Positions 17,700-27,602 are shown, numbered from the stretch's first letter. The stretch: DNA of 64,000 nt from CAVPCZ01 sp963779225 (GCA_963779225.1 CAVZWW010000003.1:2852001-2916000); one strand, 5' to 3'. A program made the numbers and translations. Notes: a model not told the origin generated them from the letters alone.

Positions 17700-19016
17700 A
17701 TGGCAACGGCTTCGCGGTGGCTGGTGGCACTTGTTGGTCGTCCGAACGTAGGCAAATCCACGCTGTTTAACCGGATTGTCGGGCACCGGCAGGCCATCGT
17801 TGACGACATGCCGGGGGTGACGCGCGACCGGTTGTATGCAGACGCTGACTGGGCAGGGAAGAACTTTACGGTCGTTGACACCGGCGGACTGGTTCCGGAG
17901 TCCGTGGACACCATGGAGACCGCCATTCGCGAGCAGGCGCAAATTGCGATCGAACAGGCGAACCTGATACTCTACATCGTCGATGCCGCCGACGGGATAC
18001 TCCCCGGAGACAGGGAGATCGCCGATATTCTGCGACGTGCCGGAAAGCGTGTGTTCTTGATTGTCAACAAGAGTGACGGAGAGGCAAGAGAAACAGCGCT
18101 GGGCGAGTTCTACTCGCTTGGTCTGGGTGAACCGATGCCCGTGTCGGCGCTCGGCGGCCGCCGGATTGGCGATCTGCTCGATGCCATCACCGACGACATA
18201 CCCGAAACCATGCCGGAGGAGACGGACAGCCGCCTGAAAGTGGCGATTATCGGCAAGCCCAATGTCGGCAAATCATCTCTGGTGAATGCCCTGCTGCAGG
18301 AGGAGCGCCATATCGTGACCGATATCCCCGGCACGACGCGCGATCCCATTGACGCGGTCCTGAAGCATTACGGCGAGGAGATTGTGTTGATTGACACCGC
18401 CGGACTCAGGAAAAGGAGCAGGATCAAGGAATCGGTGGAGCTCTACAGTGCCGTCCGCACCGTGAAGAGCATCGAGCGGTGTGACGTGGCCGTCGTTCTC
18501 CTGGATGCCCGGGAGGGCCTGGAGCACCAGGACCTGCGGATCATTGAAACGGCGGTGACAAAACGACGGCCGGTGATTCTTGCAGTCAACAAATGGGATA
18601 TTGTCGAGAAAGACGAGAACACATCCCGGGCCTTCGAGCGGGCGCTGCGCGAGAAGCTTCGCGTGTACGACTATATTCCGATTATCTTCATCTCGGCGCT
18701 CAAGAAGCAGAGGGTGTTCAAGCTGATCGAAGTCATCAAGCGGGTCGATGCCGAACAGAAGAAACGGATTGTCACCAGTCAGCTGAACCAGGCGCTGGGC
18801 CCGGACATGGAGACACATCCGCCCCGCAGCAAATCGGGGAAGGAAATCAAGATCAAGTTCGTAACGCAGGTGAAGTCTTCGCCTCCCGTGTTTGCTTTTT
18901 TCTGCAACGAGCCGAAACTGGTGGAAGATAATTACATCCGGTATCTGGAAAACCGGATCCGCGAGCATTTCGGTTTTGAAGGCGTTCCCATTCTTGTGGT
19001 GATGAAACAAAAATGA
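17700..19016 (+). CDS. der: ribosome-assembly GTPase Der (EngA)
   Basis: Two GTPase domains in tandem are followed by a KH-like domain, the arrangement unique to Der. The first G1 loop reads VGRPNVGKSTLFN with DTGG as G3 and NKSD as G4; the second reads IGKPNVGKSSLVN, DTAG and NKWD. The C terminus contains the KH-like region ending in GVPILVVMKQK. It acts in 50S subunit assembly and is essential in most bacteria. Length is 438 residues from ATG 17700; a GTG at 17670 is a longer alternative. The stop overlaps the next gene start by four bases. Confidence 0.95.
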   Translation: MATASRWLVALVGRPNVGKSTLFNRIVGHRQAIVDDMPGVTRDRLYADADWAGKNFTVVDTGGLVPESVDTMETAIREQAQIAIEQANLILYIVDAADGILPGDREIADILRRAGKRVFLIVNKSDGEARETALGEFYSLGLGEPMPVSALGGRRIGDLLDAITDDIPETMPEETDSRLKVAIIGKPNVGKSSLVNALLQEERHIVTDIPGTTRDPIDAVLKHYGEEIVLIDTAGLRKRSRIKESVELYSAVRTVKSIERCDVAVVLLDAREGLEHQDLRIIETAVTKRRPVILAVNKWDIVEKDENTSRAFERALREKLRVYDYIPIIFISALKKQRVFKLIEVIKRVDAEQKKRIVTSQLNQALGPDMETHPPRSKSGKEIKIKFVTQVKSSPPVFAFFCNEPKLVEDNYIRYLENRIREHFGFEGVPILVVMKQK

Positions 19017-20374
19017 CCGGTGTGCGCAGAACAATACTTGTTGTGGGCGGCCTCGCGGCGGGTCCGAGTGCGGCAAGCAAGGCCGCGCGCACCGATCCGG
19101 CAGCGCGCGTTGTGCTCTTCGAGCAGAGTGACGCCATTTCCTACGGCATCTGCGAGATCCCGTATTACCTCGGTGGCGAACTCCATGAAGAGGACCTGGT
19201 GGTGCACACCGCGGAAAGCCTGCGCCGTGAGAAGGGTGTGGATGTGCGGCTGCTGAACCGGGTGGAGGAGATTCTTCCTTCACGGCGGCGCATACGGGTG
19301 CGCGATCTGGCCGCGGGGCGTGTGGTCGAAGAATCCTACGACCGCCTCATTCTTGCCACCGGGGCCCGTCCGAAACTCCTGGGGCTTGACGGTGAAAATG
19401 CACGCAACGTTTTTTCCGTCCGTTCACTGAACGATGCAAAGGCGCTCCACCGGTTCCTTGCGGGGGAGCGCCCGCAACGAGCTGTCATCATCGGTGCGGG
19501 ATATGTGGGAGTGGAAATGGCCGAGGCGTTCCGGATGCGGGGTCTGGACGTCACGATGCTTCACAACGCCGAACTGCCTCTGGGCGGTATGGAGACCCCT
19601 GCGCGCGAGTGGATACGTGATGAGCTCGCCGCTAACCAGGTGAGCTGGGTTCCCTCGGCCACCGTGGTGGGTCTGAACGTGGGAGACCGGCAGGCAGTAA
19701 CGCACGTGCTCACGCCGGACCGGACGTTCCCGGCGGACGTGGTGATTGTGGCGATCGGCGTCGAGCCGAACGCCGGACTTGCGGCAGGTGCGGGAATCCG
19801 TACCGGTGTGCATGGAGGAATCCTGACGGACCGCCGGCAGGCGACGTCTGCGGATAATGTGTTTGCCGCCGGAGATTGTTGCGAAGTGCGGAATCTTGTG
19901 ACGAATAGGTGGATGTACACTCCTCTGGCGACACTGGCCAGCCGTGCCGCCTGGGTGGCGGGGGAGAATGCCGCAGGGGGTCGGGCTTTCTTCCCCGGCG
20001 CACTCCATGCCGCCCTCGTGAAGGTATTCAGCCAGGAAGCGGTGCGGGTCGGTCTGAGCACACATGAGGCAGAGGAGGCGGGCATGTCCCCGGTTGCCGA
20101 AACCATCCTTGCCCGCTCCCGCGCAGGGAAAATGCCCGGAGGGCAGCGTCTTCTGGTGACCCTGATTGCCGACCGGCGTTCGGGAAAACTCATCGGGGGC
20201 AATATTGCGGGACAGGATGGTGCCGGACTGCGTGGTCATGCACTGACGCTGGCGATCCAGCAGGGGATGACCGTCGAATCATTCCGGAGCGCGGATTTTG
20301 CCTACGCTCCTTCATTTTCACCTCTTTGGGACCCCCTGCTCGTTGCAGCAAACGCTCTTGCCAGATCTCTCTGA
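19013..20374 (+). CDS. FAD-dependent CoA-disulfide reductase-like pyridine nucleotide oxidoreductase
   Basis: This two-dinucleotide-domain flavoprotein opens with VVGGLAAGPSAASKAAR (FAD site), carries the redox cysteine in SYGICEIPYYLGG, the second FAD block LILATGARPK, the NAD(P)H Rossmann loop VIIGAGYVGVEMAEAF, and VFAAGDCCE followed by a dimerisation domain. The single cysteine 40-45 residues from the N terminus is the hallmark of CoA-disulfide reductases, NADH oxidases and persulfide reductases; the exact substrate cannot be separated here. No C-terminal rhodanese domain is present. Translationally coupled to der. Confidence 0.82.
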   Translation: MTGVRRTILVVGGLAAGPSAASKAARTDPAARVVLFEQSDAISYGICEIPYYLGGELHEEDLVVHTAESLRREKGVDVRLLNRVEEILPSRRRIRVRDLAAGRVVEESYDRLILATGARPKLLGLDGENARNVFSVRSLNDAKALHRFLAGERPQRAVIIGAGYVGVEMAEAFRMRGLDVTMLHNAELPLGGMETPAREWIRDELAANQVSWVPSATVVGLNVGDRQAVTHVLTPDRTFPADVVIVAIGVEPNAGLAAGAGIRTGVHGGILTDRRQATSADNVFAAGDCCEVRNLVTNRWMYTPLATLASRAAWVAGENAAGGRAFFPGALHAALVKVFSQEAVRVGLSTHEAEEAGMSPVAETILARSRAGKMPGGQRLLVTLIADRRSGKLIGGNIAGQDGAGLRGHALTLAIQQGMTVESFRSADFAYAPSFSPLWDPLLVAANALARSL

Positions 20375-20389
20375 AACGACGGATACTGT

Positions 20390-21016
20390 ATGAAAGCGTT
20401 GACCATTATCGACCACCCGCTCATCAAGCGCGACCTCACGATTCTGCGCAACACCGAGACGAACAACCATCTGTTCAGGACGACCCTGCGGCGGATCTCC
20501 TCGATCATGGCGTTTACGGTGACGCACGATCTCCGGGTGAAGAAGACCACCGTGCGCACGCCGCTCGAGCGAACGGCGGGATATGTCCTTGCAGACGACG
20601 TCGTGATCGTCCCGGTGCTGCGGGCAGGCCTCGGTCTGATCGACGGGTTTCTGGATGTCCTCCCTGAAGCGCGGGTCGGGCACGTCGGGTTGTACCGCAA
20701 CGAGAAAACGCTGGAGCCGGTGGACTATTACTCGAAATTTCCGCAGGGCCTGAGCAAGAGTCTGGTGCTGTTGCTGGATCCCATGCTGGCCACCGGCGGG
20801 AGTGCCTCGGCGGCGATCACGTTTCTCAAGCGGCGCGGCGCCCGCAGAATACGGTTTGTTGCGCTCGTGGCATCGCCCGAGGGGGTCCGGCGTGTCGGTA
20901 CCACGCATCCCACAGTGCCGATTTTCTCGGCCGTGCTTGACCGCCGGCTGAATGCTTCCGGATACATCCTGCCCGGGCTTGGCGACGCGGGGGACCGTCT
21001 GTTCGGAACGGAATGA
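20390..21016 (+). CDS. upp: uracil phosphoribosyltransferase
   Basis: It converts uracil and PRPP to UMP in pyrimidine salvage. The 208-residue length is standard. The sequence starts with the family block HPLIKRDLTILRN and has VPVLRAGLGLIDG, the PRPP loop LLDPMLATGGSASAAI and the uracil-binding C-terminal region YILPGLGDAGDRLFGT. It is set in a run of same-strand genes: 15 bases after the oxidoreductase and one base before rel. Confidence 0.95.
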   Translation: MKALTIIDHPLIKRDLTILRNTETNNHLFRTTLRRISSIMAFTVTHDLRVKKTTVRTPLERTAGYVLADDVVIVPVLRAGLGLIDGFLDVLPEARVGHVGLYRNEKTLEPVDYYSKFPQGLSKSLVLLLDPMLATGGSASAAITFLKRRGARRIRFVALVASPEGVRRVGTTHPTVPIFSAVLDRRLNASGYILPGLGDAGDRLFGTE

Positions 21017-21017
21017 C

Positions 21018-23204
21018 ATGACCAACCCGAAGTACAAGAAGAAGCTCGAAGACCTTCTGCAGCTGTGTCAGAGGAACCTCCCCCGGGTGGACGAAAGCCT
21101 TATCCGCCGCGCCTTCGAATTCGGCTTCAACGCCCACCGCCATGACATGCGTGCTTCCGGAGAACCGTTCTTCGACCATCCGTATGCCGTAGCCCGCATT
21201 GTCGCCAAAGAAATCCCGCTCGATGATGTCTCCGTCGCAGTGGCGCTGCTGCACGACGTTGCCGAGGACACCGAATACCAGATCCACGACATCCGCGAGG
21301 AGTTCGGAGACACGGTGGCGGATATCGTGGACGGCGCCACCAAGATCTCCGATATTTTCAAGAGCCATGATGTCACCCAGGCCGAGAGCTACCGGAAGAT
21401 GTTGCTCTCCATGGTGAACGACATCCGGGTCATGCTCGTGAAGTTCGCAGACCGTCTGCACAATATGCGCACGCTCGAATATCTGCCGGTGGAAAAGCAG
21501 CGCCGGTTATCGAAGGAGACACTCGACATTTACGCGCCCTTCGCCCACCGGTTCGGGCTCGCCAACATCAAGTGGGAGCTCGAAGACCTTTCGTTCAAGC
21601 ATCTTCATCGCGAGGCCTACGACCAGATCGCGCGGGAAATCAAATCCCGGCGGCGTGACCGGGAACATTACATCCGCAAATTTTCCCAGCCGATCGAAAA
21701 GCGGCTGCGGGAGGCGGGTTTCAAGTTCGAAATCAGCGGCAGACCCAAGCACCTGTACAGTATCTACAACAAGATGATCAAACGGAGCAAGCCGCTCGAA
21801 GAGGTGTACGACCTGTTCGCCGTGCGCGTGATCCTGGACACGGCGGATCCCAACGATTGCTTTGCGGTGTACGGCATTGTCTCCGACATCTATATTCCCA
21901 ATCCCGAACGCTTCAAGAACTACATCTCCGTCCCCAAGAAGAACGGGTACCAGTCCATCCATACCACGGTGGTCGGACCCGAAGGAAAGATGGTCGAGGT
22001 GCAGATCCGCACGCTCGCGATGCACGAGGTGGCGGAGAAGGGTGTTGCCGCGCACTGGATGTACAAGGACAATGCCGCGAATGTCGACCCCGATCTGGCC
22101 AACTGGGTAAGCTGGGTGCGGGAGATTTTTGAAAGCTCGCAGGACGGTCAGGTGCCCACGGCACAGCTGATGGAGAGCTTCAAGCTGAACCTCTACCAGG
22201 ATGAGATCTACGTGTTCACGCCCAAGGGCGATTTGAAGATTCTGCCCACGGGGTCAACGCCCATTGATTTCGGGTACGAGATCCATTCGAAGGTGGGAGA
22301 CCACTGTATCGCGGCCAAGCTGAACGGCCGCATTGTGCCGCTGGACACGAAACTGAAGAGCGGCGACCAGGTGGAGATTCTCACGTCAAAGAACCAAACG
22401 CCGAACGCGGACTGGGAGAAGTTCGTCGTCACGCACAAGGCCAAGGCGCATATCCGGCGGTGGATCAAGGAGGAAGAGCGGAAGGCCGTCGATGAGGGAC
22501 GCGAAATCTGGGAGAAACGGCTGAAGAAAGCAAAGGTGACGATCAACGAGGACGATCTTGTCCGGTTCGTGCGTGAGAAACGGATGGAAAACCTCTCGAC
22601 GTTCTTTCTCGGAGTGAAGGAGGGGAAGATCGACCCGGATGAGTTGATTGCCTTGTATCAGGAAGAACTGAAGCACCCGACCCCTTCCGGGGGGGAAGAG
22701 CCGCGCATCGACGGATTGTTCAACCGGTTCATCACCACCGCGCGTGGTGCATCAGGGGGGATTATCCTGGACGGGACGCATGACAATTTCATGCACAACT
22801 ACGCGAAATGCTGCCAGCCCATCCCGGGCGACGAAGTGGTCGGATTTGTGACGACGGGGGAGGGCATCAAGATCCACAGACGTTCGTGCCGGAATATTCG
22901 TACCATGATGCAGATGGAACCGAATCGGATCGTTGAGGTGCAGTGGCCGTCGGACAACGGTGTGCTTTTCGTTTCGGGTGTCAAAATATCCGGAGAAGAC
23001 CGCGCCGGCATGCTGAACGATATCACGCACGCGATTTCGTCGTACAATAACACGAATATACGGAGCGTGAGCATCGACGCGGCTGACGGCCGGTTTGACG
23101 GAACATTCATTCTGAACGTGGAAAACACGGAACATCTCGCCCGCATCGTGGACAGGATCCGCCGCGTGCCGGGCGTTCGTCGTGCGGATCGGTTCGAGGA
23201 ATAG
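21018..23204 (+). CDS. bifunctional (p)ppGpp synthetase/hydrolase, Rel/SpoT type
   Basis: The 728-residue protein has the full long-RSH order: HD hydrolase (FDHPYAVA, ALLHDVAEDTEY), synthetase (SGRPKHLYSIYNKMIKR, DLFAVRVILD, GYQSIHTTVVGPEG), TGS (about 385-450, VFTPKGDLKILPTGSTPIDFGYEIHS), a helical/zinc-finger-like region and a C-terminal ACT domain (GVKISGEDRAGMLNDITHAI). The HD-x-x-ED hydrolase motif is intact, and so are the synthetase motifs, so both activities are expected. It is the central switch of the stringent response. ATG 21018 is chosen over the longer frame because it falls right after the upp stop. Confidence 0.94.
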   Translation: MTNPKYKKKLEDLLQLCQRNLPRVDESLIRRAFEFGFNAHRHDMRASGEPFFDHPYAVARIVAKEIPLDDVSVAVALLHDVAEDTEYQIHDIREEFGDTVADIVDGATKISDIFKSHDVTQAESYRKMLLSMVNDIRVMLVKFADRLHNMRTLEYLPVEKQRRLSKETLDIYAPFAHRFGLANIKWELEDLSFKHLHREAYDQIAREIKSRRRDREHYIRKFSQPIEKRLREAGFKFEISGRPKHLYSIYNKMIKRSKPLEEVYDLFAVRVILDTADPNDCFAVYGIVSDIYIPNPERFKNYISVPKKNGYQSIHTTVVGPEGKMVEVQIRTLAMHEVAEKGVAAHWMYKDNAANVDPDLANWVSWVREIFESSQDGQVPTAQLMESFKLNLYQDEIYVFTPKGDLKILPTGSTPIDFGYEIHSKVGDHCIAAKLNGRIVPLDTKLKSGDQVEILTSKNQTPNADWEKFVVTHKAKAHIRRWIKEEERKAVDEGREIWEKRLKKAKVTINEDDLVRFVREKRMENLSTFFLGVKEGKIDPDELIALYQEELKHPTPSGGEEPRIDGLFNRFITTARGASGGIILDGTHDNFMHNYAKCCQPIPGDEVVGFVTTGEGIKIHRRSCRNIRTMMQMEPNRIVEVQWPSDNGVLFVSGVKISGEDRAGMLNDITHAISSYNNTNIRSVSIDAADGRFDGTFILNVENTEHLARIVDRIRRVPGVRRADRFEE

Positions 23205-23212
23205 GACCTGCC

Positions 23213-23653
23213 ATGTCCCTTCAAGGTCGCGTTCTCGGAATAGACTACGGCAGCAAGCGCGTTGGAGTGGCGATGAGCGATCCCCTGCGAGTGCTTGCCG
23301 GAGGCATCGGCACACTCAACAATGACGACAGCCTGATGGATAGGCTTGCCGGTCTCGTCGAGGAGCATCAGGTCAGCCTCATCGTCGTCGGCATGCCCTA
23401 TGCCCCCGACGGGGGAAGGGGAGCAAAAGGCCGGGAGGTGGAATTGTTCATCCGCCGGTTGGAAAGTGTCATTCCCGCGACCATCACGACGTGGGATGAG
23501 AGCTTCAGTTCCGTGGAAGCCCGGCGCACCTTCCGTCAGGGAGGGATGAAGCGGAAGCAACGGCAGGAAAAAGCACGGGTGGATGAGATGGCCGCCCGGC
23601 TGCTGCTTCAGGAGTACCTCGACGCACAACCGGAGGACGCATCACCGGCGTGA
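23213..23653 (+). CDS. yqgF: YqgF/RuvX-type putative pre-16S rRNA nuclease
   Basis: The 146-residue RNase H-like protein has GIDYGSKRVGVAMSDPL at the start, LIVVGMPYAPDG in the middle and TWDESFSSVEARRTF with the conserved acidic residue, then a helix ending DEMAARLLLQEYLD. The family matures the 5' end of 16S rRNA and was once called a Holliday junction resolvase. Its stop overlaps the GTG of the next gene. Confidence 0.9.
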   Translation: MSLQGRVLGIDYGSKRVGVAMSDPLRVLAGGIGTLNNDDSLMDRLAGLVEEHQVSLIVVGMPYAPDGGRGAKGREVELFIRRLESVIPATITTWDESFSSVEARRTFRQGGMKRKQRQEKARVDEMAARLLLQEYLDAQPEDASPA

Positions 23654-24625
23654 GCGATCCCGTGACGGAAGTACTCTCCGGCCGATCTCCAGAGCACACG
23701 CCACCCCGAACCGGGCTCCGGCGCGCGGGTTCCTGGATCTGTGCCCACAAAATCAAGACCGTCCTCCTGTGCCTGGCAGGTCTGGTCCTCGTCGAACTGC
23801 TCACCATCCCCTGGTTCAGCATCGGTTCGCTGAAAACAGAAAACCCGGGACCCACCGCGCTCATGCGTCAGCGCCTCGGAGAAGCGGAGCACAGCGGGAA
23901 ACCGTTGAAGATCGTGCAGCAGTGGATTTCGATCCGCCGCATCCCGCAACATGTCATCGATGCCGTGGTTCGTAGCCGAGGACGGGACGTTTTTTGAGCA
24001 CGGGGGAATTGACTGGTTCGAAGTCCAGGAATCGATCGAAAAGAATATCGAGGAGGGGCGCGCGGCGCGCGGTGCGAGCACGATCACCCAGCAGCTCGCG
24101 AAGAACCTCTACCTGTCGACGTCAAAGGACCCGGTGCGCAAAGTGAAAGAAGTGATTATCACACTCCTTCTGGAGCGCACCCTGAGCAAGCAGCGGATTC
24201 TGGAAATCTATTTGAACGTCATCGAGTGGGGACGGGGGGTTTTCGGAATCGAAGCGGCAGCGCGCACGTTCTTCGGAAAGAGTGCGTCCGCACTGACGCT
24301 CGAGGAAGGTGCCCGCCTGGCGGCGGTCATTCCGAGTCCCCTGCGTCACCGGCCGGACGCTGACACGCGTTACGTCATCCGCCGGAAAGGAATAGTCCTT
24401 TCGCGCATGGCAGCGCGTTCACGTATTCCCGCAGCACCAACAGAGGAGGATCAGCCGCAGCAGGCTCCACAGACCGACACGCCGGCACAACAGCGGCCGG
24501 CGGTTACTCCCGAGGACACGACCGCCATGGACGCGATATGGCCGCCCGCAGTCGTTCCCGAAGACACCACTGCCACAGAACAGGGTAACGGAGATGGACT
24601 ACAAGGACGTCAACCGCCTCATTGA
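23650..24625 (+). CDS. mtgA: monofunctional peptidoglycan glycosyltransferase MtgA, frame broken by one extra base
   Basis: The GT51 domain is split between two frames. GTG 23650 starts a cytoplasmic tail, a membrane segment (TVLLCLAGLVLVELLTIPW) and the run up to PQHVIDAVV; the domain then continues one frame later as VAEDGTFFEHGGIDWFEV, with the catalytic Glu of the E-D-x-x-F-x-x-H motif, GASTITQQLAKNLYLS and RKVKEVIITLLLERTLSKQRILEIYLN. Removing one base near 23971 restores a 324-residue protein. A Pro/Thr/Gln-rich tail of about 70 residues is longer than in most MtgA proteins. It polymerises lipid II glycan chains in the periplasm. The break is most likely a consensus error. Confidence 0.85.
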
Positions 24626-25268
24626 GGAGGGAGAAGGGTTCGAGATTGAATTCAAGAGGAAGGTCTCGACGCCCGAGAAAATCGCCAGGGCGTTAATTGC
24701 GTTTGCCAACACGAAAGGGGGCCATATCCTGTTCGGCGTCGATGATGACGGTTCGATCGTCGGCGTGGAAAGCGAAAAAAGCGAGGTGGATCTGATCCAC
24801 GAGGCAGGGACACAATTCTGTGTGCCGGAGATACTTCCGTCGATCGAGATCGTTGCATTCAACGGCGAAGACGTCATTGTCGCAACGGTGGAAGAGAGCG
24901 CCCAGAAACCGCACTACTTTGCAGGGGTCAGTGGCAACGGTCAACCTGATGCCGCCGGAGGGACGCGGGTATATATCCGGGTTAACGACAAGACGGTGAT
25001 GGCGAGCAAGGAGGTAGTCCGGATTCTGCGGGACGAACGTGCGGATGCCCCGCCGATGCGGATTATGATCGGCGAGAATGAAAAACGGCTCTTCCGGTAT
25101 CTGGAGGTCCATGAACGGATCACCGCCCGGGAGTTCAGCCACCTTGTGAATATCTCAGAGAACCGGGCTTGCCGGATTCTCGTATCGCTCGTGCGCGCCG
25201 GAGTGGTTCGCATCCACACGCTGGAGCGGACCGATTTTTTCACTCTCGCCCATGACGTGCTGAAATAG
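24594..25268 (+). CDS. AlbA_2 (Schlafen-like) DNA-binding domain protein with C-terminal winged helix
   Basis: Residues about 12-130 match the AlbA_2 domain: EGFEIEFKRKV, IARALIAFANTKGGHILFGVDDDGSIVGV, and the later strand RVYIRVNDKTVMAS. The C-terminal 65 residues (RLFRYLEVHERITAREFSHLVNISENRACRILVSLVRAGVVRIH) form a typical winged helix. Such proteins are thought to act as transcription regulators or nucleic acid-binding factors; no target is evident. The start lies inside the end of mtgA (32-base overlap), and the last 29 bases overlap the converging methyltransferase gene. The frame is intact although both flanks carry frameshifts. Confidence 0.8.
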   Translation: MDYKDVNRLIEEGEGFEIEFKRKVSTPEKIARALIAFANTKGGHILFGVDDDGSIVGVESEKSEVDLIHEAGTQFCVPEILPSIEIVAFNGEDVIVATVEESAQKPHYFAGVSGNGQPDAAGGTRVYIRVNDKTVMASKEVVRILRDERADAPPMRIMIGENEKRLFRYLEVHERITAREFSHLVNISENRACRILVSLVRAGVVRIHTLERTDFFTLAHDVLK

Positions 25269-25815
25269 GCATCGTTTCCTGCCAGATCCGGAGCAGCTCA
25301 AAGAGCGCTATCCCGTAGGCAACGGCGGCATTCAGCGACTGCTTCACTCCTATCATCGGGATTTCGAAGGCCGTGTCGGCCAGGCTTACCAGCGAGCCTG
25401 AGACCCCGGTCAGCTCGTTTCCCACCACGAGACAAATCGGGAAATCCTTCTTCTGGACCGAAAAATAGGGCTTGCTGCCTGTGGTATGTTCGAGTATGCA
25501 TATGCGTGCCCCGCGTCGCCTGGCTTCCAGCGCCGCTTCCGCAGGGTCTGTAAAGTATTGCCAGGGAACGGTTTGTGTAGCGCCCAGGGCGGTCTTGTCG
25601 ATCTCTTTCCGCGGAGGTCTTGGGGTGTAGCCGGCCAGAAACAGGGCCTCTGCGCGGGCCCCGTCGGATGTCCGGAACATCGACCCGACATTGTACAGGC
25701 TGCGAATGTTGTCCAGAAGCCCGATAACGGGGGTGCGAGGCACTGTTCCGATATCCTCACGGGGAACACGCCGGGCGGTGATTTCGTGATGGGTCAGCTT
25801 TCGAATAACGGTCAT
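25240..25815 (-). CDS. TrmH/SpoU-family RNA 2'-O-methyltransferase
   Basis: The 191-residue protein is a single SPOUT domain. Motif 1 reads LLDNIRSLYNVGSMFRTSDGARAEALFLAGYTP, motif 2 FPICLVVGNELTGVS and motif 3 FEIPMIGVKQSLNAAVAYGIALFELLR. These knot residues bind S-adenosylmethionine for ribose methylation of tRNA or rRNA. No extra substrate-recognition domain is present, so the RNA target is unknown. ATG 25815 has GGAG six bases upstream and is preferred to ATG 25827. Confidence 0.88.
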   Translation of the reverse strand: MTVIRKLTHHEITARRVPREDIGTVPRTPVIGLLDNIRSLYNVGSMFRTSDGARAEALFLAGYTPRPPRKEIDKTALGATQTVPWQYFTDPAEAALEARRRGARICILEHTTGSKPYFSVQKKDFPICLVVGNELTGVSGSLVSLADTAFEIPMIGVKQSLNAAVAYGIALFELLRIWQETMPISARHGRE

Positions 25816-25863
25816 GGGGGTCTCCATTCAATATACGGAAGAGTGAGGAGTGTTCAAAAGGAT

Positions 25864-25892
25864 TTGCCAGTAGCCCCTTTTTTGGGTATATT
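25864..25892 (+). promoter_or_regulatory. strong candidate promoter of the cmk-ispH-rpsA run
   Basis: TTGCCA, exactly 17 bases and TATATT, about 25 bases before the cmk GTG start. The spacer is T-rich. Match by eye only. Confidence 0.55.
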
Positions 25893-25916
25893 TATTACTT
25901 ACGTGAACACACCGCC

Positions 25917-26610
25917 GTGAACAGACGCAGGCTCGTCATCGCTATCGATGGCCCGGCGGCATCGGGGAAAAGCACGACCGCCCGGCTTGTCGCACATGAG
26001 TTGGGGTATCTGCACGTGGATACGGGTGCGATGTACAGGGCCGTCACCCTGAAAGTACTCCGCGCCGGTGTCGCGCCCGAGAACCGGAACGGCGTACGTG
26101 CCCTGATGACGACAACGCATGTCGCCCTGGAAGAACGGGGGGGGCGTTTGCACGTGACGCTGGACGGCGAAGATGTGACTGATGCGATACGGCATCCGGA
26201 TGTGACGCGTGCGGTGAGTGCAGTCAGCGGTCTGCGCGATGTCCGTTCGGCGATGGTGCGCGAACAGCGCGCTCTCGGGAAGGACGGCGGGAATTGTGCT
26301 GGAGGGGCGGGACATCGGCACGGTGGTGTTCCCGGATGCCGATGTGAAATTCTTCATGGTTGCAGGGATAGATTCGCGGGCGCAGCGGCGCCGGCAAGAG
26401 CTTGCGTCCGGGGGGACCGAGCTCCCGCTGGAGACGCTGGCCCGGGAGATTCAGGAACGCGATGCGCGCGATTCCAGCCGCGAAGAATCCCCTCTGCGAT
26501 GCGCCGATGACGCCATCCGGATCGACACTTCGGATATGACCATCGCGGCCCAGGTGGAAATTGTTGTGGGTGCCGTGCGCAAGAAACTGGAGGAGATGAA
26601 CGAAGGATGA
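25917..26610 (+). CDS. cmk: cytidylate kinase, frame broken by one extra base
   Basis: The N-terminal part has the P-loop AIDGPAASGKSTTARLVA, LGYLHVDTGAMYRAVTL and ends in REQRALGKDGG; the rest continues one frame later with GIVLEGRDIGTVVFPDADVK, the lid region DSRAQRRRQEL and RIDTSDMTI. One extra G in the GGG run at 26289-26291 explains the split; without it the protein has 230 residues, normal for Cmk. It phosphorylates CMP and dCMP. GTG 25917 is the start. The stop overlaps the ispH start (ATGA), a classic coupled arrangement. Confidence 0.9.
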
Positions 26611-27498
26611 AGGTGACGGTGGACCAGCATTCGGGTTTCTGCTGGGGCGTTGTGCGGACGATCGACATCGCCGAAGAAGAGATGCAGAACGGCGAGCCCG
26701 CTCTTCTCCCTCGGTCCGATCATTCACAACCCCGTGGAAATCGAACGGCTGCGGGGGCAGGGGCTTGAAACGGTCGGCCTTGAGGATTTTGACCGCCTGC
26801 GGGGGCGGACGGTGTTGATCCGTGCGCACGGCGAACCACCTTCGACCTATGCACGCGCCCGAAAGAACGGGATCACGCTGATCGATGCGACCTGCCCGGT
26901 GGTTACGAAGGTGCAGGAACGGATCAGGAAGTTCCACGATAACGGCTATCAGGTCGTCATTTTCGGAAAGAAGGACCACGCGGAGGTCATCGGCCTTGTC
27001 GGACACACCAACGACGAGGCGGTGGTGATCAAGTCCGCGGCGGAAGCGATGAAGGTGGATACGGGCCGGAAGACGGTCCTGTTCTCACAGACGACGATGG
27101 ACAAGGCGACGTTCTACGAAATCGCGCGTGTCCTGCGCGAGAAGATCGCGGAGTTTGTCGTCGGGACCTTTGAAGAGTCCGCCATCGATTTTCATGCGAA
27201 GGACACGATCTGCGGACAGGTGTCGGGGCGGGACAAGAAATTGCGCGAGTTTGCCGCCGCAAATGACGTGATGGTCTTTGTCGCGGGCCGCAATTCGTCG
27301 AACGGCAAGGTCCTGTATGACATCTGCCGCGAGGCAAATCCGCGCACGCACTTTATCGAACAGGAAGAGGAAATGTCGCCCGCATGGTTTGCGGGAGCGG
27401 CGAGGGTGGGCATCAGCGGTGCCACCTCAACGCCGCAGTGGCTCATGGAGCGCGTGAAGAGCGCCATCGAGCATATGGATGTTGAACGTCATCACTAA
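26607..27498 (+). CDS. ispH: 4-hydroxy-3-methylbut-2-enyl diphosphate reductase, frame broken by one extra base
   Basis: ATG 26607 begins MKVTVDQHSGFCWGVVRTID with the first Fe-S cysteine; after about 30 residues the frame slips and continues as LFSLGPIIHNPVEIERL, the usual next block. One extra C in CCC at 26697-26699 accounts for it. The second and third cluster cysteines are in DATCPVVTKVQ and TICGQVSGRD; ISGATSTPQWLMERV closes the active site. The repaired protein has 296 residues. It performs the last step of the MEP isoprenoid pathway, so an inactivating mutation would be hard to tolerate, which argues for sequence error. Confidence 0.9.
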
Positions 27499-27577
27499 AT
27501 CACATAACCGAACACCACGCAGTTTCCCGCCGGCGCAATACACCGGCCGTTTGATGACGGCGGTCCGGAAGAGCCCG

Positions 27578-27602
27578 GCGGGAATGTCCCGCACCTGCGG
27601 GA
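27578..27602 (+). promoter_or_regulatory. two mutually exclusive hairpins in the rpsA leader
   Basis: TCCCGC at 27587-27592 can pair either with GCGGGA upstream (27578-27583, loop ATG) or with GCGGGA downstream (27597-27602, loop ACCT). The second hairpin ends about ten bases before the GAGGAGG ribosome site. A regulatory switch is possible; only the pairing is seen. Confidence 0.4.
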
